Positions 52,582 to 61,482 are shown, numbered from the stretch's first letter. The stretch: 64,000 nucleotides of DNA from Magnetaquicoccus sp039908525 (GCA_039908525.1 JAMOAY010000017.1:1-64000), one strand, 5' to 3'. Program-made: numbers and translations. Notes: generated by a model from the sequence alone, not told the origin.

Positions 52582-53286
52582 ATGAACCCCCAAGCCGTTG
52601 TCGATCCGTTGCAAACCATCCGGGAGAGGATGCGGGCGGCCTGCCAGCGCAGCGGCCGGGATCCACAGCGGGTGCAGCTGCTGGCGGTTTCCAAGGGACA
52701 ATCGGCCCAGGCGGTGCAAGCCGCCGTCGCGGCCGGGCAACTGGCCTTCGGCGAAAACCGGGTCATGGAAGCACGGGACAAGATGGCTCTGGTGGCAGGC
52801 GGCCCCCTGCAATGGCACCTGATCGGCCCCTTGCAGCGCAACAAGGCCAGATTGGCCGCCTCCCTGTTCCAGATGATCCACAGCGTGGACCAACTGCCCC
52901 TGGCCCAGACATTATCCGCCTCCATGGAGCGGGACCGTCCGGGCGTCCAGCCGTTGCCGGTTCTGCTGCAAATCAATATCGGTCGGGAACCACAAAAACA
53001 GGGGGTGCTGCTCGAAGAGGCCGCCTCCCTGGCCCGGGCCATGGCCCAGTTGCCGGGCATCGCCCTGCGGGGATTGATGGCCATTCCACCGCAAACCCCC
53101 ACGGCAGAGGCTGCGCGCCCCTATTTCCGGGCACTGGCGCAATTGGCCCAACAGCTTGAGCGCGAACAGATTCCCGGTGTCTGCATGGCAGAGCTTTCCA
53201 TGGGCATGAGTCATGATTTTGAGGTGGCCATTGAGGAGGGGGCAACCTGGGTCAGAGTGGGCAGTGCCCTGTTTGGCACAAGGTAG
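52582..53286 (+). CDS. yggS: YggS-family PLP homeostasis protein
   Basis: A 234-residue alanine-racemase-N-like protein that binds pyridoxal phosphate and keeps PLP and amino-acid pools balanced. The PLP lysine is in LLAVSKGQ; FGENRVMEA, WHLIGPLQRNK, HSVDQL, LLQINIGREPQKQG, RGLMAIPP and ELSMGMSHDFEVAIEEGATWVRVGSALFG are the expected conserved blocks. It opens the yggS - TPR/SPOR - proC - yggT - yggU run, a common neighbourhood in proteobacteria. Confidence 0.94.
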   Translation: MNPQAVVDPLQTIRERMRAACQRSGRDPQRVQLLAVSKGQSAQAVQAAVAAGQLAFGENRVMEARDKMALVAGGPLQWHLIGPLQRNKARLAASLFQMIHSVDQLPLAQTLSASMERDRPGVQPLPVLLQINIGREPQKQGVLLEEAASLARAMAQLPGIALRGLMAIPPQTPTAEAARPYFRALAQLAQQLEREQIPGVCMAELSMGMSHDFEVAIEEGATWVRVGSALFGTR

Positions 53287-53293
53287 AAAAAGA

Positions 53294-54445
53294 ATGCACC
53301 CAGCCTGCCCGCCACGGAACAAACGACGGCCGTCACGCGGTATCGGTTGGAGTTGGAGTCTGAGTCTGTTGCTGCCGGCCCTGTCCGCCTTTGCCGGGGT
53401 GGTGGAGGATCTGCAGACGGGCAGACAGGCCCTGGAGAGGCAGCAATTTGCACAGGCGATCACCGTTTTCAGTCAGCTGTTGCAGGGGGCCCAACTCAAC
53501 CGGACGCAGCGGGTGGCGGCACTCTCCGGGCGATGTGCCGCCTACCATCAGCAGCGGCTCAGCGACCCGGACCCCCACCTGGGAGCTCTGGCGCAACGGG
53601 CCATCGCCGATTGCAGCCAGGTCATCGCCCTCCAACCGGACCACGCCCCCGCCTACCGCCAGCGGGGTATGGTTTATTTGAGCATGGAGGAGCCGACGCG
53701 GGCTCTGGCCGACCTGGAAGCGGCCGTCGCCCGGGATCCCACCGATCATTTGGCCCTGCAGGGTCGAGGCGCGGCCAAAATCCAGATCGAGCAGTGGGAG
53801 GGGGCCATGGAGGATTTGAATGCGGCCATCCAGCTCAATCCCGATCATCCGGGCAGCTATTACTACCGGGCCCAACTGCATACTGCGCAGCAGAACCCTG
53901 ATCTGGCGGCCACCGATTTCAACACTTTTTTTCAGCTCACGCAAAGAGAGGGCGGCGCCTTGCTGCAGGCAGAGCAAACCCGTATGCTGGCGGCCAACGA
54001 ACCGCAGTCGCAAGCGGAGATGTTGAGGACATTGCAGAAGGATCCCATTCACCGCGCCAACCGGGAACTTTTCCGTGCCGCGCCTGCACCCGTCGCCCGA
54101 CCCACCCGTCCCGCGACAACCGACGGAATGCAGGATGTGCTCTCGGCGGTGATCGTCGATGCCACAGAGGGCAGCCCGGAGATCACGCAGCCATCGGACA
54201 GAGCCGCACTCAAAGGCAAACTCTGTTTTCGGGTGGCGTCGTTGCAGGAGAAAAGCGAAGCCGACAAGGCCGTGGCCCACGCCCGCCGATTGCGGGTGCC
54301 GGTCTTCGCGGAGCAGGTGGGGGTTGAACAACGGCGTCATACCCAGGTGTGGCTGGGGCCGTTCCGCAACGGGCGGGAGGCAGAGATGGCCCGGCAAAAA
54401 ATGGCTGCCCTCGGCTATCATCCGGGACCCATCACGCTGTTTTGA
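53294..54445 (+). CDS. Exported TPR protein with C-terminal SPOR domain
   Basis: A 383-residue protein. A basic N-terminus and a hydrophobic segment (SWSLSLLLPALSAFA) make a signal peptide. TPR units follow (AIADCSQVIALQPDHAPAYRQRG, ALADLEAAVARDPTDHLALQGRG, AMEDLNAAIQLNPDHPGSYYYRA). The last 75 residues are a SPOR domain (FRVASLQEKSEADKAVAHARRL, VWLGPFRNGREAEMARQKM), which binds denuded glycan strands of septal peptidoglycan. ATG 53294 is eight bases after the yggS stop. A cell-division or envelope role is inferred. It is an extra gene inserted in the yggS-proC pair. Confidence 0.85.
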   Translation: MHPACPPRNKRRPSRGIGWSWSLSLLLPALSAFAGVVEDLQTGRQALERQQFAQAITVFSQLLQGAQLNRTQRVAALSGRCAAYHQQRLSDPDPHLGALAQRAIADCSQVIALQPDHAPAYRQRGMVYLSMEEPTRALADLEAAVARDPTDHLALQGRGAAKIQIEQWEGAMEDLNAAIQLNPDHPGSYYYRAQLHTAQQNPDLAATDFNTFFQLTQREGGALLQAEQTRMLAANEPQSQAEMLRTLQKDPIHRANRELFRAAPAPVARPTRPATTDGMQDVLSAVIVDATEGSPEITQPSDRAALKGKLCFRVASLQEKSEADKAVAHARRLRVPVFAEQVGVEQRRHTQVWLGPFRNGREAEMARQKMAALGYHPGPITLF

Positions 54446-54465
54446 CTGCGGAGGAAAGAATATCC

Positions 54466-55284
54466 ATGTTACAGGAAACCACCATTGCCTTTATCGGCGG
54501 AGGCAACATGGCGGCCGCCATGATCCAGGGTTTGTTGACCGCCGGCTGCAGCCCGGCCCGTATCCGGGTTTCCGAACCGGATCCCCAACGGCGCGACACC
54601 TTGACACACCGTTTCCCGATCGCAACCATGGCGGAGAATCAGGAGGTTGTACCGGGCGCTCAGGCACTGGTGATCGCCGTCAAGCCGGGCAAGGTGGCGC
54701 ATGTGCTGCAAGAGATCGCACCGCTTCTCACCCCGGAGATGCTGCTCCTCTCCATCGCCGCCGGCGTCTCTCTGGCCCAGTTGCAACAGGCGTTGCCCGC
54801 CCATCAGCCCCTGGTGCGGGTGATGCCCAATACCCCGGCCTTGATCGGCGCGGGGATTGCCGCCCTGCTCCCCGCCACCACCCTCTCCCAGGAACAGCGC
54901 CGGCTGGCCATGGCGATCATGGCGGTGACGGGGGAGGTGGTCGAGGTGGAAGAGGAGGGGTGGATGGACGGAATCACCGCCCTGTCCGGTTCCGGGCCCG
55001 CCTATCTGTTTCTGATGGCCGAGGCCCTGTCCGATGGCGGGGTGGCCTGTGGCCTGCCCCGTGCGCTGGCGGACCGTCTGGCGGTCAAGACCCTGATCGG
55101 TTCTGCCCGTCTGATCGACGAAACCGGCCTGCACCCCGCTGTCCTGAAAAATCAGGTCACCTCACCGGGAGGGACCACCATAGCCGGTCTGATACAACTG
55201 GAAACTGCGGGTGTGCGCGGGAGCCTCATCGCCGCCGTACAGGCTGCCTGGGCCCGTTCCAAAGCCCTGAGTGCCGGTCAGTAG
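54466..55284 (+). CDS. proC: Pyrroline-5-carboxylate reductase
   Basis: A 272-residue enzyme catalysing the last step of proline synthesis. The Rossmann motif is IAFIGGGNMAAAMIQGL; VIAVKPGKV, VRVMPNTPALIGAG, ALSGSGPAYLFLMAEAL and VTSPGGTTIAGL are the conserved ProC blocks. GAGGAAAG lies about seven bases before ATG 54466. It follows the TPR/SPOR gene by 20 bases and is followed by yggT. Confidence 0.96.
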   Translation: MLQETTIAFIGGGNMAAAMIQGLLTAGCSPARIRVSEPDPQRRDTLTHRFPIATMAENQEVVPGAQALVIAVKPGKVAHVLQEIAPLLTPEMLLLSIAAGVSLAQLQQALPAHQPLVRVMPNTPALIGAGIAALLPATTLSQEQRRLAMAIMAVTGEVVEVEEEGWMDGITALSGSGPAYLFLMAEALSDGGVACGLPRALADRLAVKTLIGSARLIDETGLHPAVLKNQVTSPGGTTIAGLIQLETAGVRGSLIAAVQAAWARSKALSAGQ

Positions 55285-55425
55285 GCAGCAGCGCACGGGA
55301 TCAGGGAGTTCCCTGCTTCCACGTGCGTTATTTTTTTATCTGGAATGAGATTGCGCGGGAATCCGGGTGGCCATCGCGGCCCACCGGCCCCTGCCGGTTG
55401 CTGGACAGTGGAGAGCAGAAAAAAA

Positions 55426-56025
55426 ATGGGCATCCTGGGATCACTCGGCACCTTGCTGGATTTTGCGTTGAACATATACACCTGGATGATCCTGATTCGG
55501 GTGCTGCTCTCCTGGGTGAATCCTGACCCCTACAACCCGATTGTGCAGTTTCTGGTACGGGCCACCGAGCCGGTGCTGGAGCCTCTGCGGCGGGCCATTC
55601 CGCCCGTGGCCGGTATGGATCTCTCGCCCATCGTGGCCCTGCTGGGTTTGTCGGTGCTGCAGCGTCTGGTCCTGGGGATCAGTCGGGGTGGCATGATGGG
55701 GGGAGGCGCCCTTTCCGGCGTGCTGGTAGAGATCATCGGTCTGCTCCACCTGCTGTTGACCCTCTACATGCTGTTGCTGTTTGTCCGCGGCGGGCTGCAT
55801 ATACACTCCTGGTTTGCCTTTCGCGGCAACCGTCCGTTCCGCATCAACCTGAACAACCCGGCCATCCGCTTTGTCTTCCAGGCCACAGAACCGGTGGTGC
55901 GCCTGTTGCGTCACAGGGTGCCCACCTTTTCCGGCCTGGACATCACCCCGCTGGCGGCAGCCGTCGGCGTGTTGCTCATTCTGATGGTTCTGCAAGAGGC
56001 CGCCACCCGACTCGCACTGGGCTGA
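55426..56025 (+). CDS. yggT: YggT-family membrane protein with two YGGT domains
   Basis: A 199-residue membrane protein with two related halves, each with WMILIRVLLSWVNPDPYNP-like or FAFRGNRPFRINLNNP, then VRATEPVLEPLRRAIPP or FQATEPVVRLLRHRVP, then DLSPIVALL or DITPLAAAV. This is the duplicated YGGT arrangement (two domains, four to five helices). Some relatives affect osmotic or envelope homeostasis; function unsettled. ATG 55426 follows GGAG by eleven bases. YggU starts nine bases after the stop. Confidence 0.92.
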   Translation: MGILGSLGTLLDFALNIYTWMILIRVLLSWVNPDPYNPIVQFLVRATEPVLEPLRRAIPPVAGMDLSPIVALLGLSVLQRLVLGISRGGMMGGGALSGVLVEIIGLLHLLLTLYMLLLFVRGGLHIHSWFAFRGNRPFRINLNNPAIRFVFQATEPVVRLLRHRVPTFSGLDITPLAAAVGVLLILMVLQEAATRLALG

Positions 56026-56034
56026 GACAGGGGC

Positions 56035-56346
56035 ATGACGACTCCCGGTCGTTGGCAGGGCTCCGATCTGCTGTTGGCCATACGGGTGCAACCCCGGGCC
56101 TCCCGGGTGGCCGTTCTGGGCCTGCAGGACACCGCCATCCGGATCGCCCTGCAGGCCCCCCCGGTCGAGGGAGCCGCCAACCAAGCGCTTTGCCAGTGGT
56201 TGGCCCATGAGTTGCGGGTCGCCAAAGGGCGGGTCAGCGTCATGGCCGGAGAGCACGCACGAGACAAGAGGGTGCGCGTGCAGGGGGTGGATGCGGCGGC
56301 GGTACGGGATTTCTGTCGGCGTTGGCAGCTGCCGGAGTTCACATAA
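56035..56346 (+). CDS. yggU: YggU/DUF167 family protein
   Basis: A 103-residue protein with LLAIRVQPRASR, IRIALQAPPVEGAANQAL and LRVAKGRVSVMAGEHARDKRVRV, the conserved DUF167 blocks. The structure of family members is known but no activity is assigned. It closes the yggS-proC-yggT-yggU run and is followed by a hairpin terminator. Confidence 0.93.
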   Translation: MTTPGRWQGSDLLLAIRVQPRASRVAVLGLQDTAIRIALQAPPVEGAANQALCQWLAHELRVAKGRVSVMAGEHARDKRVRVQGVDAAAVRDFCRRWQLPEFT

Positions 56347-56355
56347 AAAAACACA

Positions 56356-56380
56356 ACCCCGGTCAGGACCGGGGTCGTTT
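56356..56380. terminator. Terminator between yggU and trxA (convergent)
   Basis: ACCCCGGT and ACCGGGGT pair around a CAGG loop (56356-56375), with TCGTTT after it on the plus strand and a TTGTGTTTTTTT run on the minus strand. It can serve both convergent genes. Confidence 0.8.
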
Positions 56381-56432
56381 GTCCATGCACACCACCACAC
56401 ACCGGTTGGATGGCCGGTGCACCACGCCGAGG

Positions 56433-56762
56433 CTAGCCGAGGGCGCCCTCGACCCACTCGTACAGTTTGGACTTGGGCAGGGCGCCGATCTTGGTGGCCT
56501 CGATCTGACCCTTTTTGAACAGCATCAAGGTGGGAATACCGCGCACACCGTAACGGCCGGGCGTATTGGGGTTGTGGTCGATGTTCAATTTGGCCACAGT
56601 AACGCGGCCCTTGAAATCCACCGCCAACTCCTCCAGGAATGGCCCAATCTGCTTGCAGGGGCCGCACCATTCCGCCCAGAAATCCACCAAAACCGGCATC
56701 TCTGCCTTCAGCACGTCCTGCTCGAAGGTGCCATCCGAAGTTTGCACGATATGTTCGCTCAT
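56433..56762 (-). CDS. trxA: Thioredoxin
   Basis: A 109-residue thiol-disulfide reductase with the active site WAEWCGPCKQIGP and the cis-Pro loop GVRGIPTLMLFKKG. It supplies electrons to enzymes such as the thiol peroxidase at 45.6 kb. ATG 56762 is preceded by GGAG about ten bases upstream; the frame is open to 56819 without homology. Confidence 0.96.
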   Translation of the reverse strand: MSEHIVQTSDGTFEQDVLKAEMPVLVDFWAEWCGPCKQIGPFLEELAVDFKGRVTVAKLNIDHNPNTPGRYGVRGIPTLMLFKKGQIEATKIGALPKSKLYEWVEGALG

Positions 56763-56871
56763 TGTCACAACCACTCCTTGTGGGGTCTGCGGCCTGCTGC
56801 CTATTCCCAGGCCAAACACGCTCTACAGGCTAAAAGCAGGCAACGGTTTTTGTCAAGCATCATTCCTCCCT

Positions 56872-56900
56872 TTGACAACGGCCGCCAGTATTTCTATAGT
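56872..56900 (+). promoter_or_regulatory. Consensus sigma70 promoter of tRNA-Arg
   Basis: TTGACA (56872-56877) and TATAGT (56895-56900) are separated by exactly 17 bases. Transcription would start about 56907, twelve bases before the mature tRNA. Confidence 0.85.
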
Positions 56901-56918
56901 CTCTCCCACGGTCCCCAT

Positions 56919-56995
56919 GCGCGGTTAGCTCAGTTGGATAGAGCGTTGGCCTCCGAAGCCAAAGGTCATTGGTTCGAATCCAATACCGCGTACCA
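56919..56995 (+). tRNA. tRNA-Arg (anticodon CCG)
   Basis: 77 bases folding into a full cloverleaf: acceptor GCGCGGT with ACCGCGT (one G-T pair), D arm GCTC/GAGC, anticodon stem TTGGC/GCCAA with loop CTCCGAA giving anticodon CCG, and T arm ATTGG-TTCGAAT-CCAAT. The CCA end is encoded. It decodes CGG arginine codons, expected to be frequent in GC-rich genes. Confidence 0.97.
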
Positions 56996-57267
56996 ATGAA
57001 ATCAATTGCTTATGGTCACTGTTGGGGTGGCCTTTTTTGTGCCAGTACCCACATAGTGCCCAGCAGAGTTCCCCGGGCGATGCCCCACCTGAATATGCCC
57101 CATCAAGCCCCTACACGCAATTCTGGCGCATTCTTTCTCTGGAGGGGTACTCTCCGCCTTGTCCCACATGAAAAACAGGCTACATTGCCCCCTGTGCATT
57201 TCTCTTTACCGAGTCGCCCCCGGTGCGGTACAGTTGGGGTGTGTCCAACCAGGAGGAGAGAGTCACC

Positions 57268-57911
57268 ATGAGTACGACCGTCGATGTTGCTTTTGCTTTT
57301 GACACGCACAAATTTGTCAAGCAGATGATCGCGACGGGGTTTACAGAGGAGCAGGCGGAAGCGCACAGGTGCGCCTGCTCTCGGAGATTTTGCACACCCA
57401 ACTTTCCACCAAGGCGGATGTGGCCAAGGTGGATGTTCACGTCCTGGAACTCAGGCGGGATATTGCGGACACGAACGCCCGTATTGCCATGGTGGAAGCC
57501 GGCCTGAAACAGAATATCGCCACGGTGGAAGCCAGCCTGAAACAGAATATCGCCACGGTGGAAGCCAATCTCAAGCGGGATCTGGAGACCACCAAGGCCG
57601 AACTGCGCAAGGACATTGAAACCACCAAGGTCGAACTGCGCAAGGACATTGAAACCACCAAGGTCGAACTGCGCAAGGACATTGAAACCACCAAGGCCGA
57701 ACTGCAGAAGGAAATTTCTGTCACTGTGGCGAATGCCAAGACCGAAATCATCAAGTGGGTGGTCGGCATGGGAGTTGTCATCCTGGGGGACATGATGACG
57801 ATCAACCGGGTATTCCCTCCTGTCCCGGCCTATTACCAACCCCCCGCCCAGGAGATGCGCCAGCAGGCCCCCGCCCCTTCGCCTGCCACCCCGACATCGC
57901 CAGCACACTGA
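57268..57911 (+). pseudogene. DUF1640-like gene with a two-base frameshift, first of a tandem pair
   Basis: ATG 57268 (preceded by AGGAGGAGAG) reads FDTHKFVKQMIATGFTEEQAEAH and then leaves frame. A second frame resumes as VRLLSEILHTQLSTKADVAKVDV and continues to TGA at 57911. The intact neighbour reads AQAEAQVEMLSDVL at the same place, and the DNA GCGCACAGGTGCG has two extra bases (a repeated CA, about 57379) against the expected GCGCAGGTGCG. The restored protein would be a DUF1640-like coiled coil with several 11-residue repeats (KDIETTKVELR units), one membrane helix near VVGMGVVILGDMMTI, and a PPAQEMRQQAPAPSPATP tail. Whether the C-terminal part is made from an internal start is unknown. 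The frameshift could also be a sequencing error. Confidence 0.75.
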
Positions 57912-58215
57912 CCCCCCCATCTACTCACTGTCCGCACGCCTGCCGCATTTTTCTCCCTTATCCTTGGGATGCCCACAATCGCCGATTTTACGGTCACCCC
58001 CTTGTCGCTGAAGCCGTCCCTTGTAATCCCGCGTATCATACCGGCAACGCTGGACAAAATTTTCAGAGTTTCCAACGTGGAATGCTCCTCGATCAACGGG
58101 TTGCCAGGAACCGGAACCGGCTTGCGTCGTGCCGCATTTTTACCCACAAGGCTGTTGATCCCCCGCCCCTGGTGCGCTACAGTGGAGCCATGCCCATCCA
58201 GGAGGAGGAACCGCC
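57912..58215. other. Region between the tandem DUF1640-like genes
   Basis: About 300 bases. Its first 40 bases match the sequence after the second gene (58621-58660), and its last 70 resemble the region just before the first gene: GGTGCG, TACAGT and CCAGGAGGA words in the same order. The duplicated unit thus spans leader, gene and trailer. No other gene is seen. Confidence 0.5.
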
Positions 58216-58620
58216 ATGACCGTATCCGTTGCCATCCCGTTCGATACCCTGGCCTTCGTCAAGAAGCTGGAGACCGCCGGCGTCCCGTCTGCCCAGGCTG
58301 AAGCCCAAGTGGAGATGCTCTCCGATGTTCTCCAGAAGGTGGAGGAGTCCCGGCTTCAGGAGTTGGCGACCAAAGGGGATGTTCTTCGTCTGGAAAAAGA
58401 GATTGAGACCGCCAAGACAGAACTCAAACGGGATATGAAGGAAATGGAACTCCGCATGGTGATCAAGATGGGGGCCATGATCCTGGCCAGCGTCGGCATG
58501 ATCATTGGGTACCTGCGCGCCTTCCCAATGCCGGTTCAGATCGTCCCATCCCCCGCCCAGGAGATGCGCCAGCAGGCCCCCGCCCCTTCGCCTGCCACCC
58601 CGACACCGCCAGCACACTGA
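58216..58620 (+). CDS. DUF1640-like coiled-coil membrane protein, second of a tandem pair
   Basis: A 134-residue protein reading FDTLAFVKKLETAGVPSAQAEAQVEML at the start, a coiled coil (RLEKEIETAKTELKRDMKEMELR), a hydrophobic segment (MVIKMGAMILASVGMIIGYL) and the same Pro/Ala-rich C-terminal tail as the broken neighbour. The last 90 bases of the two genes are almost identical, which points to recent duplication or gene conversion. A third relative lies at 27.8 kb. AGGAGGAGG precedes ATG 58216. Function unknown; the tail may lie outside the membrane. Confidence 0.82.
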   Translation: MTVSVAIPFDTLAFVKKLETAGVPSAQAEAQVEMLSDVLQKVEESRLQELATKGDVLRLEKEIETAKTELKRDMKEMELRMVIKMGAMILASVGMIIGYLRAFPMPVQIVPSPAQEMRQQAPAPSPATPTPPAH

Positions 58621-58722
58621 CCCCCCCATCCGCTCACTGTCTGTCCGCACGCCTGATACGGGTGCCGCCGTCCGGGTATCGCCAACTGTGCCGGTATATG
58701 CCTCTCCTGGGCATGGATCGGA

Positions 58723-61011
58723 TCACCCCCGAATCCGCTCCACCCCCGCCACGTCCACCATGGCCCGCAACCCCTGCATGACCCGTTCCAGGAGACTGAG
58801 ACCCGTCACATCGACATCCAGCAACAGTTGGCAGGGATCCCGATCCCGCTCCTGCACCTGTATCTTGACAATGCCCGCCTTGACCCCAGCCACCACCTGA
58901 CTGATGCGCAACGGCGTCTCCCGCCGGTTGCTTGCCCAAACCCGCAACCGGGCCAGATAGGTGCGTCGGGCATCCTCCTGCCAGTCCACCGACTCGATCC
59001 ACCGCTCCGGGGCATCCCGCAAACCCTCCAGATTGGGACACTCCTGGGCGTGCAGGGTGATCCCTTTGCCGGTGGTGACGATACCCACAATCTGGTCTCC
59101 AGGAACCGGCGAACAACAACGGGCCGCCACCACCGCCATCTCCGACAACAGGCCATTCAGGCGCAGGGCCGGTGTCACCCCCTCCCCCGGCTTGGCCAGA
59201 ACCGGTACCGGGCGGGACTTGGCCGCAACGGTCCCCCCCTTGTGCGTCACCCCCCAGTCGGGAAACAGGCGCCCCACCACCTGGGCCGGCGACAACAACG
59301 AGGAACCGATCCGCACCAGCAACTCGTCTGTATCGGCCACCTTGAACAGCTCCACCGCCTGCTGCAAAAGTTTTTCGTTCAAACTCAGGCCATGACCACT
59401 TTTCTGAATCTCCCGGCCCAGCAACTCCCGACCCAAGGCCAGGGACTGCTCCCGGCAACGGGTCTTCTCCCATCGGTTGATACGATAGCGGGCCTGACCC
59501 GTCACCACAAACCGCAACCAGTCCAGATTGGGGTGCTGGTTGCGGTTGGTGAGAATCTCGACCACATCCCCGGTGGAGAGCACCGATCGCAAGGGTACCA
59601 TGCGACCGTTGACCTTCGCCCCCTGGCAGTGATCCCCCACCTCGGAGTGCACCGCATAGGCAAAATCCACCGGGGTGGCCCCCACTGGCAGGGTAATGAT
59701 GTCCCCCGCCGGCGAAAACAGATAGATCTCATTGGGAAACAGATCGATCTTGACATTTTCCAGAAACTGTCCAGGATCGTCGGCGTTCTGGTGCTGCTCC
59801 AGCACCCGTTTCAACCAGTCAAAACCGGTTGCCCCCGAATGCTTTTTGGTGTGCAACCCCTCCTTGTAGCTCCAATGGGCGGCCACCCCGCTCTCCGCCA
59901 CCTGGTGCATCTTTTCGGTCCGGATCTGGATCTCCACCCGGTTGCCAAAAGGACCAAAGACCACCGAATGCAACGATTGATAACCGTTGCTCTTCGGCAG
60001 AGCGATGTAATCCTTCAACCGTCCGGGAATGGGTCGAAACTCGCCGTGAATCATCCCCAACACCCGGTAACAGTCCGACTTTTTACGCACCAGGATGCGG
60101 TAGCCGACCATGTCATACAGCGCATCCAGGTTGCACCCTTTGCGCTGCAGTTTGTTGTGAATCGAATAGATATGCTTCTCCCGACCCAGCACCTGACCGG
60201 TGATGTTGTGTTTGCGCAACAGGCGGTTCAGCAACGCCACCATCTTGCGCACCTCGTCGGCACCTCCCTGGCGATACAAGGCCACCTGCTCGCACAAAGA
60301 GGCGTACACCTCCGGCTGGCTCAGCCGGAAGGCCAGATCCTCCAATTCGTTCTTGATCCAGTAGATGCCCAGACGGTGGGCAAGAGGGGAATAGATTTCG
60401 AGGATTTCACGGGTCAAACGCGGCGGCGCCGAGAGCTGGGCAGCCACCATACCCCGCAACTGCTGCAGACCAAAGGCCAACCGCAGCAGAATCACCCGGA
60501 TATCCTGGGCCATCGCCAGGATCATTTTGCGGAACTCTTCAGCCTGCAACTCGCCCACCCTGGCATTGGGCTTGGCGCGCACGGAGAGCAGCGAGATTTT
60601 CGCTACCCCCTCCACCAGGAATGCCACATCCTCCCCAAAATGGCGGCGCACATCTGCCAGAGTCACGTGATGTCGCGCCACGGCGTCAAACAGCAGGCCC
60701 GCCGCGATGGAGGCCGTGTCCAGACGCAGGTCCACCAGGATGGTGGCCATCTCCGGCAGGTGGACCGGAATTCCATCCTGCACCAACGGGGCGGGGAGGT
60801 CCGCGCCCTCTGCGACGACCGCCCCCACCCTCGGCGCCCCCTCCGCCACCGATTCGGGACGCTCCTCCCGGGGTCGGGCCAACAGATGGAGGTAGTGGTA
60901 CAGATGGGCCAGGAAGGCCTTGTCAACACCGGGGTGATACGCCAGAATCCGTTCTGTCAGCGCTGTCCACCAGGGCTCCTCGGTCTTGCCATCGGCACTC
61001 CTGCTCATCAC
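58723..61011 (-). CDS. RelA/SpoT homologue with degenerate hydrolase domain
   Basis: A 762-residue long RSH protein: HD-type hydrolase region (about 60-190), synthetase (about 240-370), TGS (about 400-470) and C-terminal ACT. The synthetase looks active: GREKHIYSIHNKLQRK, YDMVGYRILV, PKSNGYQSLHSVVF and EIQIRTEKMHQVAESGVAAHWSYKEG. The hydrolase is degraded: the usual LLHD-x-x-ED reads LLFDAVARHH, and the ADRLHN region reads AFGLQQL, so the metal His and the Glu/Asp pair are lost while one Asp and an upstream His remain. It is therefore probably a (p)ppGpp synthetase of RelA type, with a hydrolase encoded elsewhere. It is the last gene of yicC-gmk-rpoZ-rsh. Confidence 0.92.
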   Translation of the reverse strand: MMSRSADGKTEEPWWTALTERILAYHPGVDKAFLAHLYHYLHLLARPREERPESVAEGAPRVGAVVAEGADLPAPLVQDGIPVHLPEMATILVDLRLDTASIAAGLLFDAVARHHVTLADVRRHFGEDVAFLVEGVAKISLLSVRAKPNARVGELQAEEFRKMILAMAQDIRVILLRLAFGLQQLRGMVAAQLSAPPRLTREILEIYSPLAHRLGIYWIKNELEDLAFRLSQPEVYASLCEQVALYRQGGADEVRKMVALLNRLLRKHNITGQVLGREKHIYSIHNKLQRKGCNLDALYDMVGYRILVRKKSDCYRVLGMIHGEFRPIPGRLKDYIALPKSNGYQSLHSVVFGPFGNRVEIQIRTEKMHQVAESGVAAHWSYKEGLHTKKHSGATGFDWLKRVLEQHQNADDPGQFLENVKIDLFPNEIYLFSPAGDIITLPVGATPVDFAYAVHSEVGDHCQGAKVNGRMVPLRSVLSTGDVVEILTNRNQHPNLDWLRFVVTGQARYRINRWEKTRCREQSLALGRELLGREIQKSGHGLSLNEKLLQQAVELFKVADTDELLVRIGSSLLSPAQVVGRLFPDWGVTHKGGTVAAKSRPVPVLAKPGEGVTPALRLNGLLSEMAVVAARCCSPVPGDQIVGIVTTGKGITLHAQECPNLEGLRDAPERWIESVDWQEDARRTYLARLRVWASNRRETPLRISQVVAGVKAGIVKIQVQERDRDPCQLLLDVDVTGLSLLERVMQGLRAMVDVAGVERIRG

Positions 61012-61056
61012 GCATCTCCCGATTGCACGAAGACCAACAGCGCGTCACGACACGGA

Positions 61057-61482
61057 TCAGTCACCCGTGTCATCGGCACTCTCATAGCCGCCGGCAAATT
61101 CGTCCATATCCTCTGCGGCGCCGGCACCCCCCAGCAGGGCGTCAAAGGACTCCTCTTCTTCGGAGTCGTCCAGACCCTCCTCCTGCACACCCAGCAGATG
61201 GATCTCCTCGTTCATCAACTCCATGGCGTCCGCATCCATGGGTGCGGCTAGATACTCCTCCGACGTGGTATGACGCACCACCGGCTCTTTTGCCAAGGCC
61301 TCCAGATCCAGCAGACCGTCGGCCAACTCCCGCAGGGCGATGACCGTCACCTTGTCGTTGTTGACCGGCACCAACGGTTCCGCGCCTGCCATGAGTTGCC
61401 GCGCCCGTTTGGAGGCCAGCAACACCAGATCAAAACGGTTGGGAACAAATTTCAGACAATCCTCAATGGTTACTCGCGCCAC
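61057..61482 (-). CDS. rpoZ: RNA polymerase omega subunit
   Basis: A 141-residue protein starting ARVTIEDCLKFVPNRFDLVLLASKRARQL, the omega signature, followed by NNDKVTVIALRELADG. Omega helps assemble RNA polymerase and in many bacteria carries a ppGpp site near its N-terminus, which fits the neighbouring synthetase gene. The C-terminal 60 residues are very acidic (EEGLDDSEEEESFDALL), longer than in E. coli. It lies between gmk and the RSH gene. Confidence 0.95.
   Translation of the reverse strand: MARVTIEDCLKFVPNRFDLVLLASKRARQLMAGAEPLVPVNNDKVTVIALRELADGLLDLEALAKEPVVRHTTSEEYLAAPMDADAMELMNEEIHLLGVQEEGLDDSEEEESFDALLGGAGAAEDMDEFAGGYESADDTGD

Noticed and set aside
57360..57400. Programmed ribosomal frameshifting in the DUF1640-like gene
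   Set aside because: No slippery heptamer or downstream structure is evident, and the intact neighbour needs no shift; a simple CA insertion explains the break.
56919..58660. An integrated element using the tRNA-Arg gene as attachment site
   Set aside because: No integrase and no repeated tRNA 3' end is seen downstream within the window; only the tandem DUF1640-like genes follow.
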